NCBI RefSeq assembly: GCF_022565915.1
Contig: NZ_JAJOYX010000001.1
Location: forward strand, 682,001-746,000
Length of the DNA stretch: 64,000 bases
Source: Nesterenkonia sp. LB17
GTDB lineage: Bacteria > Actinomycetota > Actinomycetes > Actinomycetales > Micrococcaceae
Reading direction: 5' to 3'
Shown: positions 42,865 through 51,808 of the stretch, piece after piece
Position numbering within the stretch: the first letter of the stretch is position 1
Layout of the letters: each line of letters begins with the position of its first letter
The notes under the pieces: generated by a model
What the model was told of the DNA's origin: nothing
What the model saw: the letters and a program-made list of their open reading frames with translations, nothing else
Databases searched by the model: none
Program-made: the position numbers and the translations under genes

Positions 42865-42892
42865 AAAGGCCCCTCTCCGGAGGGGCCTTTTT
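42865..42892 (+). terminator. Intrinsic terminator after the DUF3040 gene
   Basis: 11-bp arms aaaggcccctc and gaggggccttt around tccg, followed directly by further T residues: a classic rho-independent terminator, separating the DUF3040 gene from the division cluster. Confidence 0.93.
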
Positions 42893-42912
42893 CGTGCCTG
42901 ATCGCAGCGCCT

Positions 42913-43037
42913 CCACTTCCCACCATCGGGTACCTCCACTTCCCACCATCGGGTACCTCCACTTCCCACCACACAACACCCCCACTTCCCACCCCACAGC
43001 ACCCCACATCCCGCCACAACGGTCCTCAGTTCCCGCC
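42913..43037. repeat. Phased array of 12-bp boxes upstream of mraZ (possible distal MraZ-binding array)
   Basis: The core ccacttcccacc occurs at 42913, 42936, 42959 and 42982, exactly 23 bp apart; degenerate copies follow at 43004 (ccacatcccgcc) and 43026 (tcagttcccgcc). Spacers of copies 1 and 2 are identical, but those of the rest diverge while the core stays, as expected for protein-binding sites. The reverse complement ggtgggaagtgg matches the proximal mraZ operator (43269-43280) at 11 of 12 bases. The rest of the 455-bp gap 42893-43347 holds no gene. Confidence 0.8.
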
Positions 43038-43264
43038 GCTGCGCCCGTCTCGCCTGGTCAGAGGCGGATCATCCAGGCTCTCGCGACGCTGCTCCGGGTC
43101 GCTCCGCACGGCGCGACACTCACCCGGCGCACCCGGAGCGGGCCTGTCCGGGAGAAGCCCTCCACCGCCCTCCACCTGCACCTGAGTGGTATCACTCCAG
43201 GTCAGAGGCTTGAAATCGCCGACGTGGGGGAAGTGTCGGCCGTGCGACGGCAGATTTTGGTTGC

Positions 43265-43292
43265 AAGTGGGGGGAAGTGGGGTAAAGTGGAG
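43265..43292 (+). promoter_or_regulatory. Probable MraZ operator (three AAGTGG direct repeats)
   Basis: AAGTGG at 43265, 43275 and 43285, exactly 10 bp apart, each followed by G or A. MraZ operators in other bacteria are TGGG-containing direct repeats with a 10-bp period just before mraZ, so this is very likely the autoregulatory site of the division cluster. Confidence 0.8.
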
Positions 43293-43347
43293 CTCGGTAG
43301 AGGGAGAAGGAATGATTCTCCTCAACAAGTGAGGTGGTGAGTGTCCT

Positions 43348-43779
43348 TTGTTCCTGGGCACATACACGCCTCGCATGGATGAGAAGGCTCGCCTGATCCT
43401 TCCCGCGAAGTATCGCGAAGAACTGGCCAACGGCCTGGTCCTCACCCGCGGGCAGGAACGCTGCATCTATGTGTTCAGCACGGAAGAGTTCAAGAACGTC
43501 CATCAGCAGATGCGGCAGGCTCCTCTGACCTCACGCCAAGCACGCGACTACATCCGCGTATTCCTCTCCGGAGCCTCTGACGAGATTCCGGACAAGCAGG
43601 GCAGGATCACGGTTCCCGCCGCGCTGAGGGAGTACGCCGGACTGGACCGCGATGTCACGGTCATCGGAGCGGGAGACCGCGCCGAGATCTGGGACACCGC
43701 AGCCTGGAACGAGTACCTGGAGGCGAAGGAGTCGGAGTTCTCATCCACCGATGGGGACGCCATTCCCGGTCTCTTCTGA
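43348..43779 (+). CDS. mraZ: Division/cell wall cluster transcriptional regulator MraZ
   Basis: A 143-residue AbrB-like double-domain protein: [20 protein letters not shown] (first domain with DEKxRxxLPxxxR) and [20 protein letters not shown] (second). It assembles as a ring that binds direct repeats at the head of the dcw cluster and usually represses it. TTG start, chosen because homologues begin MFLG and the other codons upstream are out of frame; ribosome binding site GAGGTGG at 43331-43337. The next gene begins 197 bp downstream. Confidence 0.95.
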   Translation: MFLGTYTPRMDEKARLILPAKYREELANGLVLTRGQERCIYVFSTEEFKNVHQQMRQAPLTSRQARDYIRVFLSGASDEIPDKQGRITVPAALREYAGLDRDVTVIGAGDRAEIWDTAAWNEYLEAKESEFSSTDGDAIPGLF

Positions 43780-43976
43780 GCACCGAAGGCGCTCGACGCG
43801 ACACGCCGACCGAACAAAGTACGACAAGTGAAGACGGTTCGAACACTTCAAGGGGATCCTTGGGTGAGTTCTTCCGCCGCCCGGCCGCACTCCTGACTTA
43901 TCTTCCCCGATGTCAGGCAGCAGGCCGGAGCGGAGGAGGAGCTGGTCCAAGGATCCTTTCCCATGACGGAGGCAGT

Positions 43977-44984
43977 ATGGCGCAACGAGAGACAGCAGAC
44001 CGGCACGTGCCGGTGATGCGAGATCGCTGCATCAGACTGTTGGCCCTCGGAGTGGAGAACATCCGGGCCGCCGGCCACCGTCCCGTGGTCATCGACGCCA
44101 CCCTGGGCATGGGCGGCCACGCCGAAGCCATGCTTGCGGCCGACTCCGAGGTGCTCGTGCTCGGCCTGGACCGGGATCCCCAGGCGCATGCCCTCGCGGC
44201 GCAGCGCCTCTCCGCCTACGGCGACCGCTTTCGCGGCATCCACACGGTCTACGACCGCGTGGACGAGGTCGCCGCAGAGGAGCTGGACTCCGATCAGCGA
44301 GTCGCCGGGGTGCTTCTCGACCTCGGGGTCTCCTCGCTGCAGCTGGACGAGGCCTCCCGCGGCTTCGCCTACTCCTACGATGCCCCGCTGGACATGCGCA
44401 TGGATGCCTCGGAGGATTCCCCCGACGAGTCGGTCGCCGAGCTGCTGGCGCGGATCGAGGTGCCCGAGCTGAGGCGGATCCTGCGCGAATACGGCGAAGA
44501 GCGCTTCGCCGGACGCATCGCCTCGGCCATCGTCTCCCGGCGAGAGAGTCGCCCCTTCACCACGACCGCGGACCTCGCCGCCGTGGTGGACCGCGCGGTC
44601 CCCGCGGCTTCCAAGCGCACCGGGGGACACCCCGCCAAACGCACCTTCCAGGCCCTGCGCATCGCGGTCAACGAGGAGCTCGAGGTCCTGCAGCGCACCA
44701 TCCCGAACGCCCTGGACGCCGTGGCGCCGGGCGGTCGGATCGTGGCGATGAGCTATCACTCGTTGGAGGACCGCATCGTGAAGCAGGCCTTCGCTCGACG
44801 CACCAAGTCCTCGGCGCCGACGGGGCTGCCCGTGGAGCTCGAAGAGCACAAGCCGACATTCAGATCCCTCACCCGCGGGGCAGAGCTGCCCGACGAGGCC
44901 GAGATCGCCGAGAACCCCCGCGCAGCGTCAGCGAAGCTGCGTGCAGTGGAGAAGCTGACCGACTCCAGGAGAACCGCCGCATGA
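43977..44984 (+). CDS. rsmH: 16S rRNA (cytosine(1402)-N(4))-methyltransferase
   Basis: A 335-residue methyltransferase: DRHVPVMRDRCIRLL, VVIDATLGMGGHAEAML (SAM motif I), VAGVLLDLGVSSLQLDEASR, RGFAYSYDAPLDMRMD, FQALRIAVNEELEVL and AMSYHSLEDRIVKQAF. It modifies 16S rRNA C1402 at the decoding centre. The ATG at 43977 with GGAGG at 43968-43972 is preferred to a start 117 nt upstream. Overlaps ftsL by 4 nt. The 197-bp mraZ-rsmH gap holds no recognised gene. Confidence 0.95.
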   Translation: MAQRETADRHVPVMRDRCIRLLALGVENIRAAGHRPVVIDATLGMGGHAEAMLAADSEVLVLGLDRDPQAHALAAQRLSAYGDRFRGIHTVYDRVDEVAAEELDSDQRVAGVLLDLGVSSLQLDEASRGFAYSYDAPLDMRMDASEDSPDESVAELLARIEVPELRRILREYGEERFAGRIASAIVSRRESRPFTTTADLAAVVDRAVPAASKRTGGHPAKRTFQALRIAVNEELEVLQRTIPNALDAVAPGGRIVAMSYHSLEDRIVKQAFARRTKSSAPTGLPVELEEHKPTFRSLTRGAELPDEAEIAENPRAASAKLRAVEKLTDSRRTAA

Positions 44985-45658
44985 GCGCAGAAGCACATTC
45001 CCTCGCCCCGGCCAGCCGCGGGTCACTGGCGCGCAGCCTCTCCTTCCCCGGACGCACCGACGACGCAGGCTCCCCAGCACGCCCCAGTCCGATGCTCCGC
45101 GCCCTGCCCAAGCTCCGGGGGCGGCAGAAGGGACTCATCGGCGGGATCATCGCACTGCTCGGGCTCGCGCTGACGATCGTGCTCGCGGTGAACATCCACG
45201 TGGCCAACGCGCAGTACACCGTCGTGGACCTGCAGAATCAGCACCTCTCGCTGGTCCAGGCGAACCAGGCGCTGACCGAAGAGGTCCAGCACCTGGAATC
45301 GCCGCAGGCGCTCTCCAGTGCCGCCGTCGGACTGGGCATGGTCATGCCTGCCGAGGCCGCGGCCCTGGATCTCGGCAACGGTGAGGTCACCGGCACCGCG
45401 GCGCCCGCGGACAGCGGCGACCGTCCCTCCAGCTTCGTGGCCTCGCCCGCAGTTCCCGGAGGCGACTCCGCCGCTGCGCTGAACGTCTCGGATGCCGTGA
45501 CCGGCGCGCCGTCAGGGATTCTCGGCGGGGGCGCGTTGAACACGCTCATCGAGGCTCCCAGCGGGCAGAATGGCCAGGAGGCATCTGCAGGGACGCAAGA
45601 CCAGTTCAGCCCTGCTGAACTCAACGGCGGGACCATACCGGCGCCCTCATTCGACTGA
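44981..45658 (+). CDS. ftsL: FtsL-like cell division protein with long C-terminal tail
   Basis: A 225-residue bitopic protein in the ftsL position: about 50 basic cytoplasmic residues, one membrane helix (about 52-72, GLIGGIIALLGLALTIVLAV) and a short coiled coil (YTVVDLQNQHLSLVQANQAL, TEEVQHLESPQAL), as in FtsL, which links the FtsQBLWI complex. After residue 125 comes a roughly 100-residue low-complexity tail rich in Ala/Gly/Ser/Asp, so the protein is nearly twice the usual length. Assignment rests on position and topology, as FtsL diverges fast. Confidence 0.85.
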   Translation: MSAEAHSLAPASRGSLARSLSFPGRTDDAGSPARPSPMLRALPKLRGRQKGLIGGIIALLGLALTIVLAVNIHVANAQYTVVDLQNQHLSLVQANQALTEEVQHLESPQALSSAAVGLGMVMPAEAAALDLGNGEVTGTAAPADSGDRPSSFVASPAVPGGDSAAALNVSDAVTGAPSGILGGGALNTLIEAPSGQNGQEASAGTQDQFSPAELNGGTIPAPSFD

Positions 45659-45685
45659 TCGACTTGTTGGGAGAACGCTGACGCC

Positions 45686-47476
45686 ATGGCAGCCGCTCAG
45701 AAGAAACGCGCAGAACGGGTCCTTTCGTTCCGGATGCGCATCGGACTCACCCTGATCCTGGTGATGCTGCTCCTGCTCGGAGGACGCCTCTTCCACGTGC
45801 AGGGCCTGGACCCTGCAGGAAACGCCCAGGCGGCGGTCTCCGAACGGCTGCGCAGCGTCCCGCTGCCCGCACACCGCGGGGACATCCTCGACACCGAAGG
45901 TCGAGTGCTCGCCGCCTCGGTGAACCGCTATGACCTGGTCGTCGACCAGGCGGTGGTGGAAGACTTCGAGCGCAGCGACGAGGCCACCGGGCTGCGCGAG
46001 GAGATCTCGGTGCAGGCCGGGATCGCCGAGCTCGGCGAGGTGCTGGATCGCAGCACCGAGGAGCTCACAGACCTCATCGTGGGCGAGAGCCGCTATTCGG
46101 TGGTGGCTCGATCACTGACGCCTGAGCAGAGCGAGCAGGCCGTGGACATCGGGCTCCCCGGCCTCTACGCCGAGCCGGTGTCCCAGCGCAGCTACCCGTC
46201 CGGCGCCGTGGCGGGTTCGATCATCGGATTCATGGGCGCTGACGGCCCCCTCGAAGGAATCGAAGCCGCCCAGGACGAGGCGCTCAGCGGCGTCGACGGG
46301 GAACGGATCTATGAGGTCGGCGGCGACGGCGTGCGGATTCCGGTGGCCACCTATGAGGAGCTCCCGGCCGAGGACGGCCAGGACGTCCGTCTGACCATCG
46401 ATCAGGACCTGCAGTGGTTCGCCCAGGAGGCGATCGCGAAGAAGTCGAACCAGTACAACGCAGCCTGGGGCAATGCCACCGTCGTGGACCTCACCACTGG
46501 AGAGATCCTGGCCATGGCCGACTCCGAGACGGTCGATCCGGCCGAACCGGGAGAGACCGACGAGCTCTTCCGCCGACCGCTCGCGCTGACCCAGGACTTC
46601 GAACCAGGCTCCACCGGCAAGGCCATCACCTTCGCCATGGCGCTCGAGGAGGGGACGCTGAACCCCACCGACGGCTTCACCGTGGACAACCGCTACGAGG
46701 TGGACGGCCAGACCATCAGCGACGCCACCCGCCACCCGACCCTGGACATGACGGCCGCAGGCATCTTCGCCCGCTCCTACAACACCGGCACCGTGATGAT
46801 CGGCGGAGAGATCCCCGAAGAGACCCGGTACGACTACATGCGCCGGGTCGGCCTCGGCGAACCGCTCGACATCGGGCTCGGGACCGAAGCGAACTCGGTG
46901 CTGCGGCCCCCCGAGGAATGGGACGCCCGCCAGCACCTGACCACGCAGTTCGGGCAGGGCTACACGACCTCGGTGCTGCACAATGTGCAGGCCTTCCAGA
47001 CCATGACCAACGGCGGAGTCGACGTCCCGCTGCGCCTGATCGACGCCTACGTCGACGCCGACGGCACCGAGCACCCGGTTCAGACCCAGCCGGGTGAGCG
47101 GATCTTCTCCGAGGAGACCTCCGCGGAGATGCTCCGGATGTTCGAAGGCGTGGTGGACTACGGAACCGGCGGCCAGGCCGCCGTCTCCGGATACCGCGTG
47201 GGCGGCAAGTCCGGGATCGCGGAGGCAGCCGGTGCTGGCGGAGGGTTCGACGGCCACACCCAGTCCTTCATCGGAATGGCGCCGCTGGATGACCCGCAGT
47301 ATCTGGTCTCCGTCACCGTGCACCGCCCGCAGGGCTACTGGCGTGACTGGGAGGTCACCGACACGTTCCGTGAGATCATGGCCTACGTGCTTAGCAGTTA
47401 TGACGAGGCGCCCAGCGGGGCGGAGAGCGAGGCCTACGACGGCTTCGAAGGCGAGAATCAGGATCAGCCCTGGTGA
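45686..47476 (+). CDS. ftsI: Peptidoglycan D,D-transpeptidase, penicillin-binding protein 2/FtsI
   Basis: A 596-residue class B PBP: short cytoplasmic N-terminus, membrane helix (about 17-35), pedestal domain (VPLPAHRGDILDTEGRVLAA) and transpeptidase domain with FEPGSTGKAITFAMA (catalytic Ser of SxxK near residue 308), SYNTG (SxN, near 367) and VGGKSGIAEAAG (KSG replacing KTG, near 507). It cross-links septal peptidoglycan with FtsW. The C-terminal 25 residues are acidic. Start codon after GGGAGA 14 nt upstream; overlaps murE by 4 nt. Confidence 0.95.
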   Translation: MAAAQKKRAERVLSFRMRIGLTLILVMLLLLGGRLFHVQGLDPAGNAQAAVSERLRSVPLPAHRGDILDTEGRVLAASVNRYDLVVDQAVVEDFERSDEATGLREEISVQAGIAELGEVLDRSTEELTDLIVGESRYSVVARSLTPEQSEQAVDIGLPGLYAEPVSQRSYPSGAVAGSIIGFMGADGPLEGIEAAQDEALSGVDGERIYEVGGDGVRIPVATYEELPAEDGQDVRLTIDQDLQWFAQEAIAKKSNQYNAAWGNATVVDLTTGEILAMADSETVDPAEPGETDELFRRPLALTQDFEPGSTGKAITFAMALEEGTLNPTDGFTVDNRYEVDGQTISDATRHPTLDMTAAGIFARSYNTGTVMIGGEIPEETRYDYMRRVGLGEPLDIGLGTEANSVLRPPEEWDARQHLTTQFGQGYTTSVLHNVQAFQTMTNGGVDVPLRLIDAYVDADGTEHPVQTQPGERIFSEETSAEMLRMFEGVVDYGTGGQAAVSGYRVGGKSGIAEAAGAGGGFDGHTQSFIGMAPLDDPQYLVSVTVHRPQGYWRDWEVTDTFREIMAYVLSSYDEAPSGAESEAYDGFEGENQDQPW

Positions 47477-49209
47477 GCGCGGTAGAGGCAGGGCTGAGCG
47501 TCGCGCAGCAGGACCGAGTCTTCCGTCCAGACGGCGTGCTCGGCACCAGTGTGGAAGAGCTCGTCGCCGAGCTCGCCAGCACCGGCTATGACCCGCTGGT
47601 CACCCCCGTGGGTCGTGCCGCAGGCGAGATCCGGCTCACCGGTGCCGCCATGGACCCCAAGGCCGTAGGCCCCGGGGACCTCTTCGTCGCGGTCTCCGGC
47701 TCCCGCGCTCATGGTGCTGACTTCGTGATGACCGCTCTGGACGGCGGGGCGGCAGCGATCCTCACCGACGTCGCCGGCGCCGAGAAGGTCCGTGAACGCG
47801 TGGGCTACCGCATCCCGGTCATCGAGGTGCGCCGCGTGCGCGAGGCGGCGGGCCCGTCGGCCGCGCTGATCTACGGAAACACCGCCACCTCCGGGCCGGC
47901 GCTCTTCGGGGTCACCGGCACCAATGGCAAGACCACCACGACCTACTTCCTGCGCTCCCTGCTGGACACGCTGCTGCGCCCGCACGAGCGCGCCACCGGC
48001 CTGATCGGCACCATCGAGATCGCCTCCGGTGCGGCGACCATCCCCTCGAAGATGACGACGCCGGAGGCCGTGCAGCTGCACAGCCTGATGGCGCTCTTCC
48101 GCGAGGCCGACGTCGCCGCCGCCGCGATGGAGGTCTCCTCCCACGCCATCTCCTATCAGCGCACCTCCGGGCTCTTCTACGCCGTGGCGGGCTTCACCAA
48201 CCTCACCCAGGACCACCTGGACCTGCACGGGTCGATGGAGGAGTACTTCGCGGCCAAGGCGGCCCTGTTCGCCCGTCGCCGCACCCGCAGCAGCGTGGTC
48301 ATCGTGGATGATCCCTGGGGCTGGCGGATGGCTGAGACCGCAACCGGCCACGTCGTGACGCTTGCCACCGCAGAGGTGCCGGACCCGGCCGCGGACTGGA
48401 GCGTCACCGAGGTGACCCCGCATCTGCTCGGCAGCGCCTTCACGCTGCGCAACCGCCACACCGGGGAGAGCATCCGCTCCCGCACCGGGCTGCCCGGCCG
48501 GTTCAACGTCGCCAATGCGGCGCTGGCCGCCGTGATGGTGCTCACCGCCGATGAGTCCACCGCGCTCGGAGTCAGTCGCGACGAGATCGTCACCGCGCTC
48601 GAGCAGGCCGACCCCTTCACGATCAGCGTCCCAGGCAGGATGCAGGTGATCGGCACCGAGCCCGCCGCGATCGTCGACTTCGCGCACAACCCCGATGCCA
48701 TGATCCGTACCCTCGAGGCCGCCGCGAGCACCTCGCGCGGGAAGACCATCCTGGTCGTCGGCGCCGCGGGGGAGCGTGACAGCGCCAAGCGCCCGCTGAT
48801 GGGCGCCATCGCGGTGCGCATGGCCGATCACGTGATCATCAGCGACGACGATCCGCACGGCGAGGACCCCGCGCAGATCCGCGCCGGGCTCCTGGAGGGC
48901 GCCCGTGAGGCCCTGGCCGAAGAGGATCTGGACACCACGTTGGAGGAGATCTCGCCGCGACTCGACGCGATCACCCGCGCCGTGGCGGTGGCCGAGCCCG
49001 AGGACACCATCATCCTCGCGGGACGCGGACATGAGGTCCACCAGGACTTCGCCGGGACGAAGCACCCGATCGACGACCGGGTGGAGCTGGCCCGGGCGCT
49101 GCGCCTGCGCGGATTCCCCACCGCCGACGATGCTCCGCAGACCGAGTCCGCTCCGAACACCGACAAGACCCACAGCTTTTCCACAGCAGAAGGAGGCGAC
49201 AAGGCATGA
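47473..49209 (+). CDS. murE: UDP-MurNAc-L-Ala-D-Glu ligase MurE, probably L-lysine adding
   Basis: A 578-residue Mur ligase: N-terminal UMAG-binding domain, [20 protein letters not shown] (ATP loop near residue 153), MEVSSHAISYQRTSGLFYAV, FTNLTQDHLDLHGSMEEYFA with carbamylated-Lys region, and C-terminal VVGAAGERDSAKRP. The amino-acid specificity motif reads ISDDDPHGEDP. Meso-DAP enzymes have Asp-Asn-Pro-Arg here; the absent Arg and DDP pattern favour L-Lys, as found in Micrococcaceae walls. GTG start overlapping ftsI (GTGA). The C-terminal 30 residues are polar and non-conserved. Confidence 0.93.
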   Translation: MSAVEAGLSVAQQDRVFRPDGVLGTSVEELVAELASTGYDPLVTPVGRAAGEIRLTGAAMDPKAVGPGDLFVAVSGSRAHGADFVMTALDGGAAAILTDVAGAEKVRERVGYRIPVIEVRRVREAAGPSAALIYGNTATSGPALFGVTGTNGKTTTTYFLRSLLDTLLRPHERATGLIGTIEIASGAATIPSKMTTPEAVQLHSLMALFREADVAAAAMEVSSHAISYQRTSGLFYAVAGFTNLTQDHLDLHGSMEEYFAAKAALFARRRTRSSVVIVDDPWGWRMAETATGHVVTLATAEVPDPAADWSVTEVTPHLLGSAFTLRNRHTGESIRSRTGLPGRFNVANAALAAVMVLTADESTALGVSRDEIVTALEQADPFTISVPGRMQVIGTEPAAIVDFAHNPDAMIRTLEAAASTSRGKTILVVGAAGERDSAKRPLMGAIAVRMADHVIISDDDPHGEDPAQIRAGLLEGAREALAEEDLDTTLEEISPRLDAITRAVAVAEPEDTIILAGRGHEVHQDFAGTKHPIDDRVELARALRLRGFPTADDAPQTESAPNTDKTHSFSTAEGGDKA

Positions 49210-50708
49210 TCGAACTCTCAGCCGAAGAGATCGCCGAGATCACCGCAGGGACCCTGCGCGGCGTCCCTGACCCCGCCGCGGTCCGCGTGCGCCACGCGGA
49301 CACCGACTCGCGCAGCATGGTCGCGGACTCGCTGTTCATCGCCAAGCCCGGGGAGACCACCGACGGTCACCGCTTCATCGACGTCGCCCTCGCCGCCGGC
49401 GCCACCCTCGTGCTGGCCGAGCGCGAGACCCAGACCCCACACGGAGCCCCGCATCCCAGCGTGATCGTGACCGACGTGGTCACCGCCATGGGACAGATCG
49501 CCGCGGCGATCCTCGACCGGGTGCGCGCCCATTCGGCCACCACCGTCATCGGCATCACCGGGTCCGCCGGCAAGACCACCACCAAGGACCTGCTGAAGTC
49601 GATCCTCGAGCCCGAGGGCCCCACCGTGGCGCCCCAGGGCTCCTACAACGGCGAGGTCGGAGTCCCGCTGACCATCTTCACCGCTGAGCTGGACACCCGG
49701 TACGTGGTCGTGGAGATGGGCGCAGACGCCCCCGGCAACATCCGCGAGCTCGCGGAGATGGTCCGCCCCGACATCGGGGCGGTGCTCATGGTCGGATCCG
49801 CCCATGCCGGCAAGTTCGGCGGCGCGGACAAGATCGCCGCCGTCAAGGCGGAGCTCGTCGAGGAGATCAGCGCCACCGGCGCCGTCGTGCTCAACCGCGA
49901 CGACGCCCAGGTCGCCCCCATGGCGAAGGCCGCGAAGGCTCCGATCACCTGGTTCAGCGAAGACACCGGCCAGGAGACGGGTCCGGACGCCGGTCAGGCC
50001 GCCGGCGGTGACCACGCCGCCGGGACCCCGGACCAGGTGCGCGCTGTGGACCTCAGCCTCGACGAGGCCGGGCACCCGAGGTTCCAGCTGCGCTTCACCG
50101 AGTCCGGCGAAGAGTTCCCGCTGGTCTCCGGCCTCACCGGCGCCCACCACGTCTCCAACCTCCTTGCCGCGGCGGCCTGCGCGCTGCGCGCAGGCGTCGC
50201 CCCTCACGCCATCGCCGAGCGGCTGAACGGGCTCGGCCCGGCGAGCCGCTGGCGGATGGAACGCACCGAGCGCGCGGACGGGGTCACCCTGATCAACGAC
50301 GCCTACAACGCCAACCCCGAATCCATGCGGGAGGCGCTGCGCACCCTGGCGATGCTCACCAGACCCGGTCAGGGCCGCCCGGCACGCCGCTCGGTGGCCG
50401 TGCTCGGCGCGATGCTCGAGCTCGGCGACGTCTCCATCCCCAAGCACACCCAGCTGGGGGAGACCGTGGTGCGGCTGAACATCGACAAGACCCTGGTGGT
50501 GGGCGATCTGGCCTACCCGCTCTACCGCGGCGCCATCGCGGAGGGAAGCTGGGGCTCTGAGGTGCACTGGGTCGCCACGGTCGAGGAGGCCGAGGCCTAC
50601 CTGGACCAGGAGCTCGCTCCCGGTGACATCGTGCTGTTCAAATCCTCCAACAGCGCAGGGCTTAGACTCCTGGGTGACAAGATCGCCGCAAAGGAAGGGG
50701 CCCTGTGA
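49206..50708 (+). CDS. murF: UDP-MurNAc-tripeptide--D-alanyl-D-alanine ligase
   Basis: A 500-residue Mur ligase: [20 protein letters not shown] (ATP loop), [40 protein letters not shown] and [20 protein letters not shown], plus a C-terminal ligase domain ([20 protein letters not shown]). It adds D-Ala-D-Ala, completing the cytoplasmic muropeptide. A Gly/Ala/Asp-rich 20-residue insertion lies near residue 260. ATG overlaps the murE stop by 4 nt and its own stop overlaps mraY by 4 nt. Confidence 0.95.
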   Translation: MIELSAEEIAEITAGTLRGVPDPAAVRVRHADTDSRSMVADSLFIAKPGETTDGHRFIDVALAAGATLVLAERETQTPHGAPHPSVIVTDVVTAMGQIAAAILDRVRAHSATTVIGITGSAGKTTTKDLLKSILEPEGPTVAPQGSYNGEVGVPLTIFTAELDTRYVVVEMGADAPGNIRELAEMVRPDIGAVLMVGSAHAGKFGGADKIAAVKAELVEEISATGAVVLNRDDAQVAPMAKAAKAPITWFSEDTGQETGPDAGQAAGGDHAAGTPDQVRAVDLSLDEAGHPRFQLRFTESGEEFPLVSGLTGAHHVSNLLAAAACALRAGVAPHAIAERLNGLGPASRWRMERTERADGVTLINDAYNANPESMREALRTLAMLTRPGQGRPARRSVAVLGAMLELGDVSIPKHTQLGETVVRLNIDKTLVVGDLAYPLYRGAIAEGSWGSEVHWVATVEEAEAYLDQELAPGDIVLFKSSNSAGLRLLGDKIAAKEGAL

Positions 50709-51808
50709 TCGCTGTAGTCATCGGTGCCGTCTTCGGCCTGGGACTCACCCTCGTCGGGACGCCGTTGTTCATCCGCTTCCTGGTGAAGCGAGGATACGGC
50801 CAGTTCATCCGTGACGACGGCCCCACCACCCACCATGTGAAGCGCGGCACGCCCACGATGGGCGGAGCGGTCATCATGATGGCCGTGGTCGCCGCGTACC
50901 TGCTGACCCACCTGCTGCTGAGCATCACCGGCGACACCGCCGGACCGACAGCCTCCGGGCTGCTGCTGCTGATGCTGATGGTCGGCATGGGCCTCGTCGG
51001 CTTCGCCGATGACTTCGCGAAGATCAGCAGGAAGCAGTCGCTGGGACTGACGCCCTGGCGCAAGATCGCCGGGCTGGTCGCCGTCGGTGTGCTCTTCGCC
51101 GTGCTGGCGCTGAACTTCCCCGACGCCGACGGGCTGACCCCTGCCTCGACGAACATCTCCTTCGTCCGCGAGACGGTGCTCGACCTGGCCTTCGCCGGCC
51201 CGATCATCGGCATGATCCTCTTCGTGATCTGGGCGAACCTGATCGTCACCGCGACCACCAACGGCGTGAACCTCACCGACGGCCTCGACGGGCTCGCCAC
51301 GGCGGCCACGGCAATGGTGACGGCCGCCTACACGATCATCTCGATCTGGCAGTTCAACCAGGCCTGCGGCAGCCGCAGCGCCGTGGAGAGCGTCTGCTAC
51401 GAGGTGCGCGACCCGATGGACATGGCCATGATCGCCGCGATCATCACCGGCGCGCTGATCGGCTTCCTCTGGTGGAACACCTCACCGGCGAAGATCTTCA
51501 TGGGCGACACCGGCTCCCTCGCCCTCGGCGGCGCTCTGGCCGGCTTCGCGATCCTGACCCATACCCAGCTGCTCTTCGTGATCCTGGGCGGGCTCTTCGT
51601 GCTGATCACCCTCTCGGTGATCATCCAGGTCGGCTACTTCAAGTTCTCCGGCGGCAAGCGGGTGTTCCTGATGGCCCCGCTGCAGCACCATTTCGAGCTC
51701 AAAGGCTGGGCAGAGGTCACCGTGGTGGTCAGGTTCTGGATCATCGGCGCCCTCGCCGTGGGCATCGGTCTGGCCGTCTTCTACGGCGAATGGGTGATCC
51801 GTCAGTGA
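50705..51808 (+). CDS. mraY: Phospho-N-acetylmuramoyl-pentapeptide transferase
   Basis: A 367-residue membrane enzyme with about ten helices: [40 protein letters not shown] (catalytic Asp-Asp), [20 protein letters not shown] and [20 protein letters not shown], plus the C-terminal [20 protein letters not shown]. It transfers phospho-MurNAc-pentapeptide to undecaprenyl phosphate, giving lipid I. GTG start, 4-nt overlaps on both sides, so fully coupled in the operon. Confidence 0.96.
   Translation: MIAVVIGAVFGLGLTLVGTPLFIRFLVKRGYGQFIRDDGPTTHHVKRGTPTMGGAVIMMAVVAAYLLTHLLLSITGDTAGPTASGLLLLMLMVGMGLVGFADDFAKISRKQSLGLTPWRKIAGLVAVGVLFAVLALNFPDADGLTPASTNISFVRETVLDLAFAGPIIGMILFVIWANLIVTATTNGVNLTDGLDGLATAATAMVTAAYTIISIWQFNQACGSRSAVESVCYEVRDPMDMAMIAAIITGALIGFLWWNTSPAKIFMGDTGSLALGGALAGFAILTHTQLLFVILGGLFVLITLSVIIQVGYFKFSGGKRVFLMAPLQHHFELKGWAEVTVVVRFWIIGALAVGIGLAVFYGEWVIRQ

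Noticed and set aside
42913-43037. CRISPR array
   Set aside because: The conserved unit is only 12 bp with a 22-23 bp period, two spacers are identical, and no cas genes are present.
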